Below are positions 1 to 9,119 of a stretch of 64,000 bases of DNA, one piece after another. Source of the DNA: Marinobacterium sediminicola (GTDB taxonomy: Bacteria; Pseudomonadota; Gammaproteobacteria; Pseudomonadales; Balneatricaceae). The stretch spans positions 372,001 through 436,000 of the forward strand of contig NZ_CP092123.1 in the NCBI RefSeq assembly GCF_022343685.1, written 5' to 3'. The translations under genes and the position numbers were made by a program. The first letter of the stretch is position 1. Every line of letters begins with the position of its first letter. The notes below the pieces were generated by a model, which worked only from the letters and a program-made list of their open reading frames with translations, searched no databases and was not told the origin of the DNA.

Positions 1-705
1 GCTATGGTGCTCGGCGGCGATATCGGCATTTTCGTGAACCCGCCCTCTATTCTGATCGTTCTTGGCGGGACACTGCTGGTCGTGTTAATGAAATTCACGC
101 TTGCCCAGTTCCTTGCCGCCGGCAAAGTGATGGTCAAGGCGTTCATGTTCAAGTCTCTTAACCCTGAAGACATCATCGCTGAAACCGTTGATCTGGCGGA
201 TGCCGCACGCAAGGGCGGGCTGCTGTCGCTGGAGGACAAGCAAGTGTCATCTGACTTCATGCAGCGGGGCATTCAGCTGCTGGTGGATGGCCATGACCCA
301 GAAGTGGTCAAGCAACTGCTGAAAAAGGAAGCGGGCCTGACCTACGACCGTCATGACTTTGGGACCAAGATTTTCAAGGCGATGGGGGATGTTGCCCCGG
401 CGATGGGCATGATCGGTACGCTGGTGGGTCTGGTACAGATGCTGTCCAACATGTCTGATCCCAAATCCATCGGTCCCGCGATGGCGGTGGCCCTGTTGAC
501 CACGCTGTACGGTGCCATGATTGCCAACATGTTTGCGCTGCCGATTGCGGACAAGCTGGAAGTGCGCCGTGACGAAGAAGCGCTTAACCAGGCACTGGTG
601 ATTGATGGGCTGCTGGCGATTCAGGCAGGCCAGAACCCACGTGTAATCGACCAGATGCTGCGCAGCTACCTGCCCGAAGGTAAACGTGCCGTTGCCGAAA
701 GCTGA
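1..705 (+). CDS. pomA: Flagellar motor stator protein PomA/MotA (5' end cut by window)
   Basis: Inner-membrane A subunit of the flagellar stator; with PomB it forms the ion channel that drives rotation. The frame is open from base 1, and the family normally has about 20 more residues (first membrane helix) before this point, so the true start lies upstream of the window. Visible are the second membrane segment, the charged cytoplasmic loop, and the conserved proline-containing third and fourth helices (DVAPAMGMIGTLVGLV, then a helix near residues 165-190). It sits 11 bp before a PomB-type partner, which argues for the sodium-driven version rather than proton MotA. Confident about the family, less so about the ion. 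Confidence 0.93.
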   Translation, partial: AMVLGGDIGIFVNPPSILIVLGGTLLVVLMKFTLAQFLAAGKVMVKAFMFKSLNPEDIIAETVDLADAARKGGLLSLEDKQVSSDFMQRGIQLLVDGHDPEVVKQLLKKEAGLTYDRHDFGTKIFKAMGDVAPAMGMIGTLVGLVQMLSNMSDPKSIGPAMAVALLTTLYGAMIANMFALPIADKLEVRRDEEALNQALVIDGLLAIQAGQNPRVIDQMLRSYLPEGKRAVAES

Positions 706-716
706 GGGATGCGGCG

Positions 717-1646
717 ATGAGTGACGATAACGAAGAGAAGTGTAAATGTCCCCCGCCCGGTGCGCCTGCATGGATGGCGACCTTTGCGGATTTGATGTCG
801 CTGTTGATGTGCTTCTTCGTGCTCTTGCTGTCCTTTTCCGAGATGGACGTGCTCAAGTTCAAACAGCTGGCCGGTTCCATGCGCGAGGCCTTCGGCGTAC
901 AGAATCAGATCAAGGTTGAAGATATCCCCAAGGGTACCTCTATCATTGCACAGGAGTTCAGTCCCGGGCGTCCAGAGCCAACGCCGCTGAACGAAGTGCG
1001 TCAAATGACCATCAATAATGACATGAACAGTCTTGATGTTCGTTCCCTTGAAGGTGAAGCGCAGATCGAGGATCGGCTGAAAGGTCTGGAGGCGTTGCGT
1101 CGTGAGCAGGAAGAAACGGCCCGCGAAGAAGCGATTGCAGTGGCTGAGGCTCTGTCGGCAGAGATAGGCGAGGGCAGCGTCGAGGTGGAAACGGACGGTA
1201 CCCGTATCATTATCCGGGTGAAGGAGCGTGGTTCTTTTGATTCCGGCTCGGCTGCACTGAAGTTTGAATACATTCCAGTGGTGGCGAAGATCCGTGACCT
1301 GTTACTCGACATCAGTGGCAAGGTGGCGATTGAGGGGCATACTGACAATATTCCCTACGGCGGGCGTCAGTTCGAATCCAACTGGGAGCTGTCCTCGGCG
1401 CGTGCGCTGGCGGTTGCACATGAACTCTTTTCCGATCGTCGTATCAACCAGTCGAGATACAGCATCACCGGCTATGCCGATACTCGTCCACTGGGTCCCA
1501 ATAGCACACCGGAGCTGCGGGCGCGTAACCGTCGGGTTGAAATCGTGATTCAGAAAGGTGACGTGGAAGAAGCACTCGACAAGCTGCAGTCACGCCCTGA
1601 AGGGGATGTCGAGGGAGAGCCGATGGACCCGACCAGCCTGTTCTGA
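717..1646 (+). CDS. pomB: Flagellar motor stator protein PomB/MotB
   Basis: 309-residue B subunit of the stator. The N-terminus has the PomB-like motif KCKCPPPGAPAWMATFADL, in which the Asp just inside the single membrane helix is the ion-binding residue. A linker of about 100 residues leads to an OmpA-like peptidoglycan-binding domain (about residues 150-285, with the EGHTDNIPYGG and SSARA motifs). It is co-oriented with pomA, starts 11 bp after its stop, and ends just before a bidirectional terminator, so the two form an operon. Similarity to sodium-type PomB is recognised from memory of the family; ion use is an inference. Confidence 0.95.
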   Translation: MSDDNEEKCKCPPPGAPAWMATFADLMSLLMCFFVLLLSFSEMDVLKFKQLAGSMREAFGVQNQIKVEDIPKGTSIIAQEFSPGRPEPTPLNEVRQMTINNDMNSLDVRSLEGEAQIEDRLKGLEALRREQEETAREEAIAVAEALSAEIGEGSVEVETDGTRIIIRVKERGSFDSGSAALKFEYIPVVAKIRDLLLDISGKVAIEGHTDNIPYGGRQFESNWELSSARALAVAHELFSDRRINQSRYSITGYADTRPLGPNSTPELRARNRRVEIVIQKGDVEEALDKLQSRPEGDVEGEPMDPTSLF

Positions 1647-1670
1647 TCGGACAGAGAGGTTGTAGGCAAT

Positions 1671-1696
1671 AAAAAACCGCCAATAGGCGGTTTTTT
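1671..1696. terminator. Bidirectional rho-independent terminator
   Basis: An A6-CCGCC / GGCGG-T6 hairpin with a 4-base loop lies between the convergent ends of pomB (+) and the cytochrome c5 gene (-). The flanking A and T tracts allow it to stop transcription from both sides. Confidence 0.9.
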
Positions 1697-1715
1697 ATTG
1701 AGTCGGCCAAAGAGA

Positions 1716-2021
1716 TTACTTGGCAGCGTCCAGCATGTACTGAATGGCGGACTTGAGTTCGCTGTCAGAACAATCTGCACAGGTACCCTTCGGCGGCATG
1801 GCCTTGATACCGGTGATTGCGGTTGCCAGCAGAGCATCGATGCCTTTCTCGGCACGCGGAGCCCAGGCAGCAGCGTCACCGAATTTCGGCGCGCCAGCGA
1901 TACCGGCAACGTGACAAACGGAACACTTGGTGTTGTAAACTTCTTCGCCAGAGCGTTCAGCCATGGCAGCAGCCGGAGACAGCATCACGGCAGCAGCTGC
2001 GATCAGCAGGGTTTTCTTCAT
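1716..2021 (-). CDS. Cytochrome c5-type periplasmic monohaem protein
   Basis: 101 residues. A Sec signal peptide (MKKTLL then an Ala-rich core ending AAAMA) is followed by one CxxCH haem site (CSVCH), the KAMPPKG stretch carrying the axial Met, and a second Cys pair in GTCADCS that is typical of class I cytochrome c5. It should be a soluble or loosely bound periplasmic electron carrier to terminal oxidases. Monocistronic, ending at the terminator shared with pomB. Confidence 0.93.
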   Translation of the reverse strand: MKKTLLIAAAAVMLSPAAAMAERSGEEVYNTKCSVCHVAGIAGAPKFGDAAAWAPRAEKGIDALLATAITGIKAMPPKGTCADCSDSELKSAIQYMLDAAK

Positions 2022-2167
2022 AGCAGGCTTCCTTTATTAGATCGGTTTTCAACCGTTAGTACGCAAATAATGCGAGTTTAGGCCTGTCTTCTGCTGAAAG
2101 TAAATACTCCGAAGGTGCGGCATATCAACGCATCCGTGAGCGGCGTCAAGCAAAGTGTGGCAGGGGT

Positions 2168-2374
2168 TCAGCTCCAGCGTCCCAGGCGCATGGCGAAGTC
2201 TGCCTGCCCCTGCAATAGGCGGTCATGACGACGGCTGTGTTCCTGCAGGCGGTGCTCGCGAATGGCTTGTTCCAGCACTTCATGCGGTACCGGAACCAGA
2301 TTGCGTACATCTTCGATGGAGTAGCCCCGATTGAGCAACTGGCGCAGTTGAGCGGTGAGTTGAGTGGCGCTCAT
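2168..2374 (-). CDS. Hypothetical small cytoplasmic protein (68 aa)
   Basis: No family recognised. It is a short, charged, probably helical protein (RGYSIEDVRNLVPVPHEVLEQAI resembles a small helix-turn-helix-like fold) with an Arg/His-rich tail and no signal peptide or membrane segment. A clear ribosome-binding site (AGAGGATAAG) precedes the ATG, which supports a real gene. It lies between the cytochrome c5 gene and dsbB, all on the minus strand. Confidence 0.6.
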   Translation of the reverse strand: MSATQLTAQLRQLLNRGYSIEDVRNLVPVPHEVLEQAIREHRLQEHSRRHDRLLQGQADFAMRLGRWS

Positions 2375-2442
2375 GATCTTATCCTCTTGATTATGTCATG
2401 GCGCCATTATGAGGGGTTGATTGTGACAATTGGATGTCAGTT

Positions 2443-2952
2443 CTAAGGTGTTTTCCTGACAACGCTGGCGGCAAAAGCGGTTGCGCTGAAGATGATGAAA
2501 AACACTCCTGAGGCCAACAGCAGTTCGGCCATGGTAAAGCCGGCAACCATCTCAGGGGTGTAGCCGCAGGATTCCCAGATCTCAAACATCCAGGGCCACC
2601 ATTTATCGGGTGCAAACCAGGTTGGCAGGCCCGATTCAAGTGAACAGCTGCTTTCAATCCAGTAGCGCTCGATTGCCAGAGTGCGCCAGCTGCGTTCGGT
2701 AAAACCCAATGCGATGAGCAAAGCCAGGCATCTGCCTCCTGTCTGCACCTTTTGGCAGCGGGGCAACAGCAGCGCTGCAATGGCCAGCAGAATCAGTGCG
2801 AATAGCCAAAGTCGAATATGGATGCAGAGAACACAGGGGCCATAGTCGAGTGCATATTGATAATAAAGCGCTACGGCTTCGGCTGTCACAGCTCCAATAA
2901 GCAGTACCAGCCAGTAGATTCGCGAGTTCAAGAATTGCAGGATGAACTTCAT
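2443..2952 (-). CDS. dsbB: Disulfide bond formation protein B (DsbB)
   Basis: 169-residue inner-membrane protein that reoxidises DsbA and passes electrons to quinone. Four hydrophobic helices are seen. The first periplasmic Cys pair is C40-V-L-C43 and the second is C103 and C129, at almost the same positions as in E. coli DsbB. The ATG at 2952 (MKFILQF) was chosen because it places the first helix at the N-terminus as in the family; the open frame runs 21 codons further upstream without resembling DsbB. No DsbA gene is nearby in the window. Confidence 0.9.
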   Translation of the reverse strand: MKFILQFLNSRIYWLVLLIGAVTAEAVALYYQYALDYGPCVLCIHIRLWLFALILLAIAALLLPRCQKVQTGGRCLALLIALGFTERSWRTLAIERYWIESSCSLESGLPTWFAPDKWWPWMFEIWESCGYTPEMVAGFTMAELLLASGVFFIIFSATAFAASVVRKTP

Positions 2953-3053
2953 GAGGACCTGTCCCTGTGGAATTTTCAGCGTGAAAGAGTAGCCCGGTTG
3001 TTTATTGTCGAGCAAGTATTGGTGTCAGACGGAGCGGGTTGAAATAAGTTCAA

Positions 3054-3091
3054 TGCCCTAATGTGGTGCGTTGTTTGCACTAATGTAGTGC
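3054..3091 (+). promoter_or_regulatory. Tandem palindromic operator and possible sigma-54 promoter upstream of gdhA
   Basis: Two related sites, TGCCCTAATGTGGTGC (3054-3069) and the perfect palindrome GCACTAATGTAGTGC (3077-3091), lie about 22 bp centre to centre, roughly two helical turns. Both resemble NtrC sites (TGCAC, 6-7 bases, GGTGCA). Bases 3064-3079 (TGGTGCGTTGTTTGCA) also fit a sigma-54 -24/-12 element with two mismatches. These readings overlap, so at most some of them are correct. Nitrogen control of gdhA is an inference. Confidence 0.45.
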
Positions 3092-3204
3092 TTTATGATT
3101 GTCGCCGCTTTATCGTGTCGGGATTTTTCCAGCGCTTTCCGGTATTCCAGATGTCGCCTGACGTTTGTCAGAAATGCAGCAAGGCATTACTGACTGCACG
3201 TTGA

Positions 3205-4596
<1,392 letters not shown>

Positions 4597-4621
4597 ATAT
4601 CGATAGTGGATACACAAGCAA

Positions 4622-4644
4622 GGCCCGCATATTGCGGGCCTTTT
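4622..4644. terminator. Rho-independent terminator between gdhA and the PAS chemoreceptor gene
   Basis: The hairpin GGCCCGC-ATATT-GCGGGCC followed by TTTT lies between two convergent genes and could serve both. Confidence 0.85.
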
Positions 4645-4648
4645 GCAT

Positions 4649-5968
4649 TCAGTCCGCCTGAACCTGCTCTCGGAACTGACCGATCGCTTCCACTACACGT
4701 TGCGCTTCTTGGCGGATCTCCAGCATGACGGTACCTGTCTTGTTGGCGAGCAAGACACCTTGTTCCGCTTGAGTCTGACTGTTACGGGCCTCGTCAGCCG
4801 CGGTGGTTGCAAGGTGGCGGTTCTGCTCCACGACCTGCTTGATCTCTTCCGTTGCCTGACTGGTTCGCCGCGCCAGATTGCGGACCTCATCGGCGACCAC
4901 GGCAAACCCCCGACCCTGACTACCGGCACGGGCAGCTTCGATAGCCGCATTCAGTGCTAACAGGTTGGTCTGTTCGGCAATTTCCTGAATGACATCGACA
5001 ATGCGCTCAATCTTCCCGGACTGATCACTCAGTGCGGTCACATGTTCGGCCACTGTCTGTAGGCGCTGTTCTATATTGCGTACCATGCTGACTGTGTCGT
5101 CGACAGCAAGAGCACCGTTGACCGCACTTTGGTCAGTTTCAAGCGCAATGTCATATGCAAGCTGAGCGGCTTCTGACTCGGCGTTTCTTCGTTCGATATC
5201 GGCGGTGATGTCGCTGGCGATCTTGAGAACCCCAAAGCGCTTACCGGTAGCGTCATACAGCGGGTTGTAGGTGGCGTTGAGCCAAACGGTGCGTCCATGG
5301 CGATCCACACGTTCGAACATGCCGGACATGTATTCACCTTCGTTGAGCTGTTTCCAGAACTGCGTGTATTCCTTGGTGCCCACATAGGATTCCGGGCAGA
5401 ACATGCGGTGATGGCGACCCAGAATGTCCTTCTCCTGATAACCCATTGTGGACAGGAAATTCTGATTGGCGCGAATCACTTCACCCTGAAGGTTGAACTC
5501 AATGACCGCCATGGAGCGATTGATTGCATCCAGAAAGCTCTGGTGATCCTGCTCGCGTGAGACGGTGGGCGTTATATCCTGGGCCAGCTTGATGACCTTG
5601 GCCACCTGGCCGTCCTCACGGTTGACGGGGATATAGCTGGCTTCCAGCCAGACCCTGCGTCCCCCCTTATCTATACGACTGAAGCGTTCGCTGGCGCCTT
5701 TTCCGCGGGCAAGGTTCTGCCAGAAGCGGCGGTAATCAGGACTGCGCGTCAGGGTCGAGTCGCAGAGCATACTGTGGTGTTTGCCGATCAGTTCATCCTC
5801 AGCATAGCCCATCACTTTTGAAAAAAGCTCGTTGGCGCTAAGGATATACCCTTCCGGGGTGAACTCGATCATTGCCATCGAATTGCTTATGGCCGCAATC
5901 AATTGCTGACTCTCTGAAAGCTGCTCCCTGCAGATGGACAATTCTTGTTTCAGTTTACGTGTGAACAT
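4649..5968 (-). CDS. PAS-PAS-methyl-accepting chemotaxis protein, BdlA-like
   Basis: 439-residue soluble signalling protein. Two PAS sensor domains (about residues 20-125 and 140-250, each with the F(S/M)xVxxR and xWLxATYxP signatures of BdlA/Aer-type PAS-PAC units) are followed by a chemoreceptor signalling domain with the conserved hairpin tip ([21 protein letters not shown]). There is no membrane helix, so it should be cytoplasmic. Domain order and size match Pseudomonas BdlA, which controls biofilm dispersal, but an Aer-like redox role is equally possible. The open frame extends to 6037; the ATG at 5968 was preferred because a GGCGAGA sequence precedes it. Confidence 0.88.
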   Translation of the reverse strand: MFTRKLKQELSICREQLSESQQLIAAISNSMAMIEFTPEGYILSANELFSKVMGYAEDELIGKHHSMLCDSTLTRSPDYRRFWQNLARGKGASERFSRIDKGGRRVWLEASYIPVNREDGQVAKVIKLAQDITPTVSREQDHQSFLDAINRSMAVIEFNLQGEVIRANQNFLSTMGYQEKDILGRHHRMFCPESYVGTKEYTQFWKQLNEGEYMSGMFERVDRHGRTVWLNATYNPLYDATGKRFGVLKIASDITADIERRNAESEAAQLAYDIALETDQSAVNGALAVDDTVSMVRNIEQRLQTVAEHVTALSDQSGKIERIVDVIQEIAEQTNLLALNAAIEAARAGSQGRGFAVVADEVRNLARRTSQATEEIKQVVEQNRHLATTAADEARNSQTQAEQGVLLANKTGTVMLEIRQEAQRVVEAIGQFREQVQAD

Positions 5969-6122
5969 GGAAGGTCTCGCCATCACAAGAGGGTATGAGT
6001 CTGATCGTCCGGGTTCAGAGAGCCGGAGGCCAGACATACTACAGAAAAATAAGCCTGAATGGTTCTTAATATGTATCTGATGTGCGACTTACGCTGCAGA
6101 GTCTTGCTTGGATCATTGGCTA

Positions 6123-6665
6123 TCAGGGGGCAAATTGAGTCCAGCCCGATCCTATTGCACGAAAAGGGAGTTCCAGATTCAGTTCCGGAACCTTTTGTGC
6201 CACCCATGCCGGAAACGTATTGCTGTTTGGGCCAGGAAACACCCGGTATTCATGTTTCCAGGGGTAGTCTCTTACGGCCGCTTGTATTGGCGCTATCAGG
6301 CGCTCGGCTTCGGGGCCCCGCAGGTCCAGAATCAACTCCGGGCGGGCACCAAACCAATAGCGATCAGGAATGTCTCGCTCCTGCCGCAGCACCGGTAGTC
6401 CACGCTTTTCTCGCCACCCGATCACCTCGTAGACTATATATTGATCGGCATGCTGTGGTTTGACGGCTATCCAGGTATGAACCGCGAATAGACCTCGCCA
6501 ACCCCAGGCATCAGCGGCATAGGCTTGAATGACCGCCTCTGGGGTGTGCTCTGCCAAAGGGGCGATGCCGGCGCTGGCGCGACTAGCCGTCCTCCAGCCA
6601 TCACTGGAACAGCCGCTCAGGGCCAGCACCAGACTTAGCAGGGGAAGCAGATAGCGAGTCGACAT
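6123..6665 (-). CDS. DUF3750 lipoprotein, apparently short at the C-terminus
   Basis: 180 residues. A lipoprotein signal peptide (lipobox LSGC, Cys19) is followed by the DUF3750 signature (AWGWRGLFAVHTWIAVKP, YEVIGWR, YWFGARPELI, FPGPNSNTFPAWV). Function of the family is unknown. As I recall, members continue for some 60-70 residues after the AIG motif with a second conserved block; here the frame stops nine codons after it, and no matching continuation is seen in other frames of 6038-6122. It may be truncated or a naturally short variant. Confidence 0.75.
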   Translation of the reverse strand: MSTRYLLPLLSLVLALSGCSSDGWRTASRASAGIAPLAEHTPEAVIQAYAADAWGWRGLFAVHTWIAVKPQHADQYIVYEVIGWREKRGLPVLRQERDIPDRYWFGARPELILDLRGPEAERLIAPIQAAVRDYPWKHEYRVFPGPNSNTFPAWVAQKVPELNLELPFRAIGSGWTQFAP

Positions 6666-6722
6666 TGCACGGCCTCTTCATGGTTATCCACAACCAGAGT
6701 ACGGCCGTGCGCGACGTTTGGA

Positions 6723-7568
6723 TCAGCGGTTTTCGCTCTCGGATGATCGCATCAGCAATCCATCCAGCCATCGTGTTGGCAGCAAGCGACGCAGGTATCC
6801 CAGCAGGTAGGTTGGCAGCGTTACATAATAGCGCGCCCGCGGGCGAGAGCTCTCCAGTGCATGGCGCAATGACTTGAAAACTGCTTCCGGGGTCAGGGTA
6901 AAACGGGACCCCTCGTCTTCGTCACTTTCCAGGCGCTTTAGCACACCCGCATAGGTCGCTGCATGAGCACTGTGCTGGTGATCGATATTGCGTTTGAATG
7001 CGGCAAGCGCATTACGCCGAAAGGCACTGGTGATGGGGCCTGGCTCAATCAGTGAAATCTCGATACCCGAGCCTTTCAACTCCTGACGATAAGTGTCGGT
7101 GATCCCCTCCAGAGCAAACTTGGAGGCGTTATAGGCGCCACGGTATTTCATCGCAACCAGTCCCAGTACTGAAGAGTTCATGACGATTCGGCCATGCCCC
7201 TGTCGACGCATGATCGGAATCACACGGTTCGTCAGCTCGACCCAGCCAAACAGGTTGGTTTCGAATTGTTCACGCAGAGCCTCGCGACTGAGGTCTTCTA
7301 CGGCGCCCGGCTGACCGTAGGCGCCATTATTGAACAGCGCATCGAGACGGCCATCGGTCAGTTCCAATGCATGAGCCACGCCCTGCTCAATGGATTCGGA
7401 TGAATTCAGGTCCAGTACAAAGCTTTCCAGCCCCAGTGCCTCGAGGGCCGCCACATCTTCCTGCTTGCGCACCGTAGCCAGCACACGGTAGCCAGACTCA
7501 CGCAGTCGTAATGCACAGTGTTTGCCAATACCGGTAGAACAGCCGGTGACGAGAATGGTGGAGATCAT
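6723..7568 (-). CDS. Short-chain dehydrogenase/reductase (classical SDR)
   Basis: 281-residue NAD(P)-dependent oxidoreductase. Seen are the dinucleotide motif TGCSTGIG near the N-terminus, NNGAYG, the catalytic Ser in MNSSVLG, and the YxxxK pair (YNASK). Substrate unknown; the sequence is of the 17-beta-hydroxysteroid-dehydrogenase-like SDR type. The ATG at 7568 was chosen because GAGG lies 9 bases upstream and the Rossmann strand begins directly after it. It is the last backbone gene before the rearranged region. Confidence 0.9.
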   Translation of the reverse strand: MISTILVTGCSTGIGKHCALRLRESGYRVLATVRKQEDVAALEALGLESFVLDLNSSESIEQGVAHALELTDGRLDALFNNGAYGQPGAVEDLSREALREQFETNLFGWVELTNRVIPIMRRQGHGRIVMNSSVLGLVAMKYRGAYNASKFALEGITDTYRQELKGSGIEISLIEPGPITSAFRRNALAAFKRNIDHQHSAHAATYAGVLKRLESDEDEGSRFTLTPEAVFKSLRHALESSRPRARYYVTLPTYLLGYLRRLLPTRWLDGLLMRSSESENR

Positions 7569-7835
7569 CGGGGCCTCGCTGTGGATAAAAGTGTGTCGGG
7601 CCAAGATACTATCACGGAGATAGCGCCGGAATCAGTTCGGGGCTGGTAACAGAGGTGGCTAGTCTTTTATCGAGTGTGGTCGGCTCAACAGATAACAGAA
7701 AAGAAGAGTTGCATGCTCTTTTCGCTGATCGCATGCTTTCTCTGAGACCGCTTCTGTTAAAGCCGATAGGCCTCTTCCGCATAAATCACGTCGAGAGGCT
7801 GACAATTATTAGAGGATGTTTGTTTTTGTTCGAAT
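7569..7835. other. Gap with no recognisable gene
   Basis: 267 bases between the SDR gene and the flagellin remnant. A small inverted repeat (GCCTCT...AGAGGC, about 7771-7803) is the only structure seen; it has no T tract on the flagellin strand and is not called a terminator. No coding potential is supported. Confidence 0.6.
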
Positions 7836-8079
7836 TTATCGAAGAAGGTTCAAAACTTGTTGGGGCTGTAAATTTGCCTGCGCAAGCATAGAGGTAGCTG
7901 CGCTCTGGATAATCTGAAACTTGGCCAGATTTGTACTTTCAATGGCAAAATCAGCATCTTCGATTCTTGATCGAGCTTCTGAATTTATAGTGACGGCCCC
8001 GCTCATATAACTAATGCTAAGGCTCAGCCGTGTCTGGACCGAGCCGAAGTTCCCTCGCAAAGAGTTGACCTGCTCTAAT
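7836..8079 (-). pseudogene. Flagellinolysin, C-terminal flagellin domain fragment
   Basis: On the minus strand this encodes the conserved C-terminal D1/D0 part of a flagellin: LEQVNSLRGNFGSVQTRL, then ARSRIEDADFA and SMLAQANLQPQQVLNLLR before the stop at 7836. The fragment has no start of its own. At 8074-8079 it meets the target duplication TCTAAT of the IS481 element. Removing that element and one duplication copy joins it in frame to the fragment at 9114-9927, reading FDKALEQVNSLRG, the usual flagellin sequence. It is therefore the 3' end of one interrupted gene. Confidence 0.9.
8074..8079. repeat. Target-site duplication of the IS481 element (left copy)
   Basis: TCTAAT directly abuts the left terminus TGTGGG; an identical copy is at 9114-9119 after the right terminus. 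One copy is needed to restore the flagellin reading frame, which confirms the element boundaries. Confidence 0.88.
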
Positions 8080-9113
8080 TGTGGGTGCTAAGGAGGTTGT
8101 TCACGCCGGTTAAGTTCGAGATGCTGGTTATCGCCAAACAAACAGCACAGAACAACCGACATGAACAACCCTCACAAGAATGCCCGAACTACGCCTCATA
8201 TTCGAGCCCTGATCGTTGATCGAGCCCTCCGTAAGCGGCAGCCGGTGCGAGACATTGCCAGCACTTTTGGTATCAGCACGCACACTGTGTACAAGTGGAT
8301 TGCTCGTTATCGAGAGGCAGGTGAGGCTGGTCTTGAGTCAGCATCCAGCCGTCCCCACGCCTCACCGAGGCAGATGCCGAAACAGTGGGTTGAGCTGATT
8401 CAGAAGATGCGCCTGACACTCAAGTGGACTGCCAAGCAGATCGCACAGGCACTGAGTCTGGCTTACTCCACAGTGACAGCTGTACTGCGCCGACTTAAGC
8501 TCAATCGAGCCTCACACCTGGAGCCGGTGCAACCTGCGCAGCGCTACGAACACCCCGCGCCGGGTGACATGCTGCATATGGATATCAAGAAGCTGCCTCG
8601 CTTCGACAGGCCCGGCCACCGCGTGACAAACAACCGTCGCCAGAATACCCGAGGTGCGGGTTATGAGTGCGTTCATATCTGTATTGATGATCACAGCCGC
8701 TGGGCGTTTGCCCGGGTACTACCAGATGAGCAGCAAGGCACCACAACGCGCTTTTTGGAAAACGCTCTAGCGGCCTACCGCGGAATAGGTGTAGAGGTGA
8801 AACGCCTGATGACCGATAACGGTCCAGCCTATCGTTCCCGTCGGTTCAATGCAGTTTTACAACGGGAAGGGATCAAGCATGTATACACGCGCCCATACAC
8901 GCCCAGAACGAACGGCAAGGCGGAGCGATTTATACAAACAATGATCAGGGAGTGGGCATATGCAGTGCCCTACGCAAACGACATATCAAGGGCCTGGGCG
9001 CTGACAGACTGGATCAACCACTACAATAAACAGCGCCCTCATGGCAGTATCGGAAATCTACCGCCGGTGTCTCGAATACCGAAGCTGCGTGAACAAGGTG
9101 TTTAGTATTCACA
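8080..9113 (+). mobile_element. IS481-family insertion sequence (about 1034 bp)
   Basis: Imperfect inverted ends: left TGTGGGTGCTAAGGAGGTTG and, read inward on the other strand, right TGTGAATACTAAACACCTTG, both continuing TTCACGC. They begin with TGT as in the IS481 family. The element has 6-bp direct repeats TCTAAT on both sides and one transposase gene. Length and single-gene design fit IS481. It looks intact and potentially active. Confidence 0.9.
8161..9105 (+). CDS. IS481-family transposase
   Basis: 314 residues. The N-terminus has two helix-turn-helix regions (VRDIASTFGISTHTVYKWI and a second around residues 95-115), followed by an integrase-core (rve) domain with a DDE triad: Asp in MLHMDIKKL, Asp in LMTDNGPAY, Glu in NGKAERFIQ. 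The ending WINHYNKQRPHGSIG...PPVSR is typical of the family. The stop codon lies inside the element, within the right inverted repeat. It is transcribed against the flagellin gene it interrupts. Confidence 0.95.
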   Translation: MNNPHKNARTTPHIRALIVDRALRKRQPVRDIASTFGISTHTVYKWIARYREAGEAGLESASSRPHASPRQMPKQWVELIQKMRLTLKWTAKQIAQALSLAYSTVTAVLRRLKLNRASHLEPVQPAQRYEHPAPGDMLHMDIKKLPRFDRPGHRVTNNRRQNTRGAGYECVHICIDDHSRWAFARVLPDEQQGTTTRFLENALAAYRGIGVEVKRLMTDNGPAYRSRRFNAVLQREGIKHVYTRPYTPRTNGKAERFIQTMIREWAYAVPYANDISRAWALTDWINHYNKQRPHGSIGNLPPVSRIPKLREQGV

Positions 9114-9119
9114 TCTAAT
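9114..9119. repeat. Target-site duplication of the IS481 element (right copy)
   Basis: TCTAAT immediately after the right terminus TTCACA, identical to 8074-8079. Confidence 0.88.

Noticed and set aside
7771-7803. Inverted repeat GCCTCT...AGAGGC as a flagellin terminator
   Set aside because: Six-base stem, long loop and no T tract on the minus strand.
8098-9095. TGTTCACG/CGTGAACA as the IS481 ends with AGGT as the target duplication
   Set aside because: It would put the transposase stop outside the element and does not restore the flagellin frame. The outer ends at 8080/9113 with TCTAAT do both.
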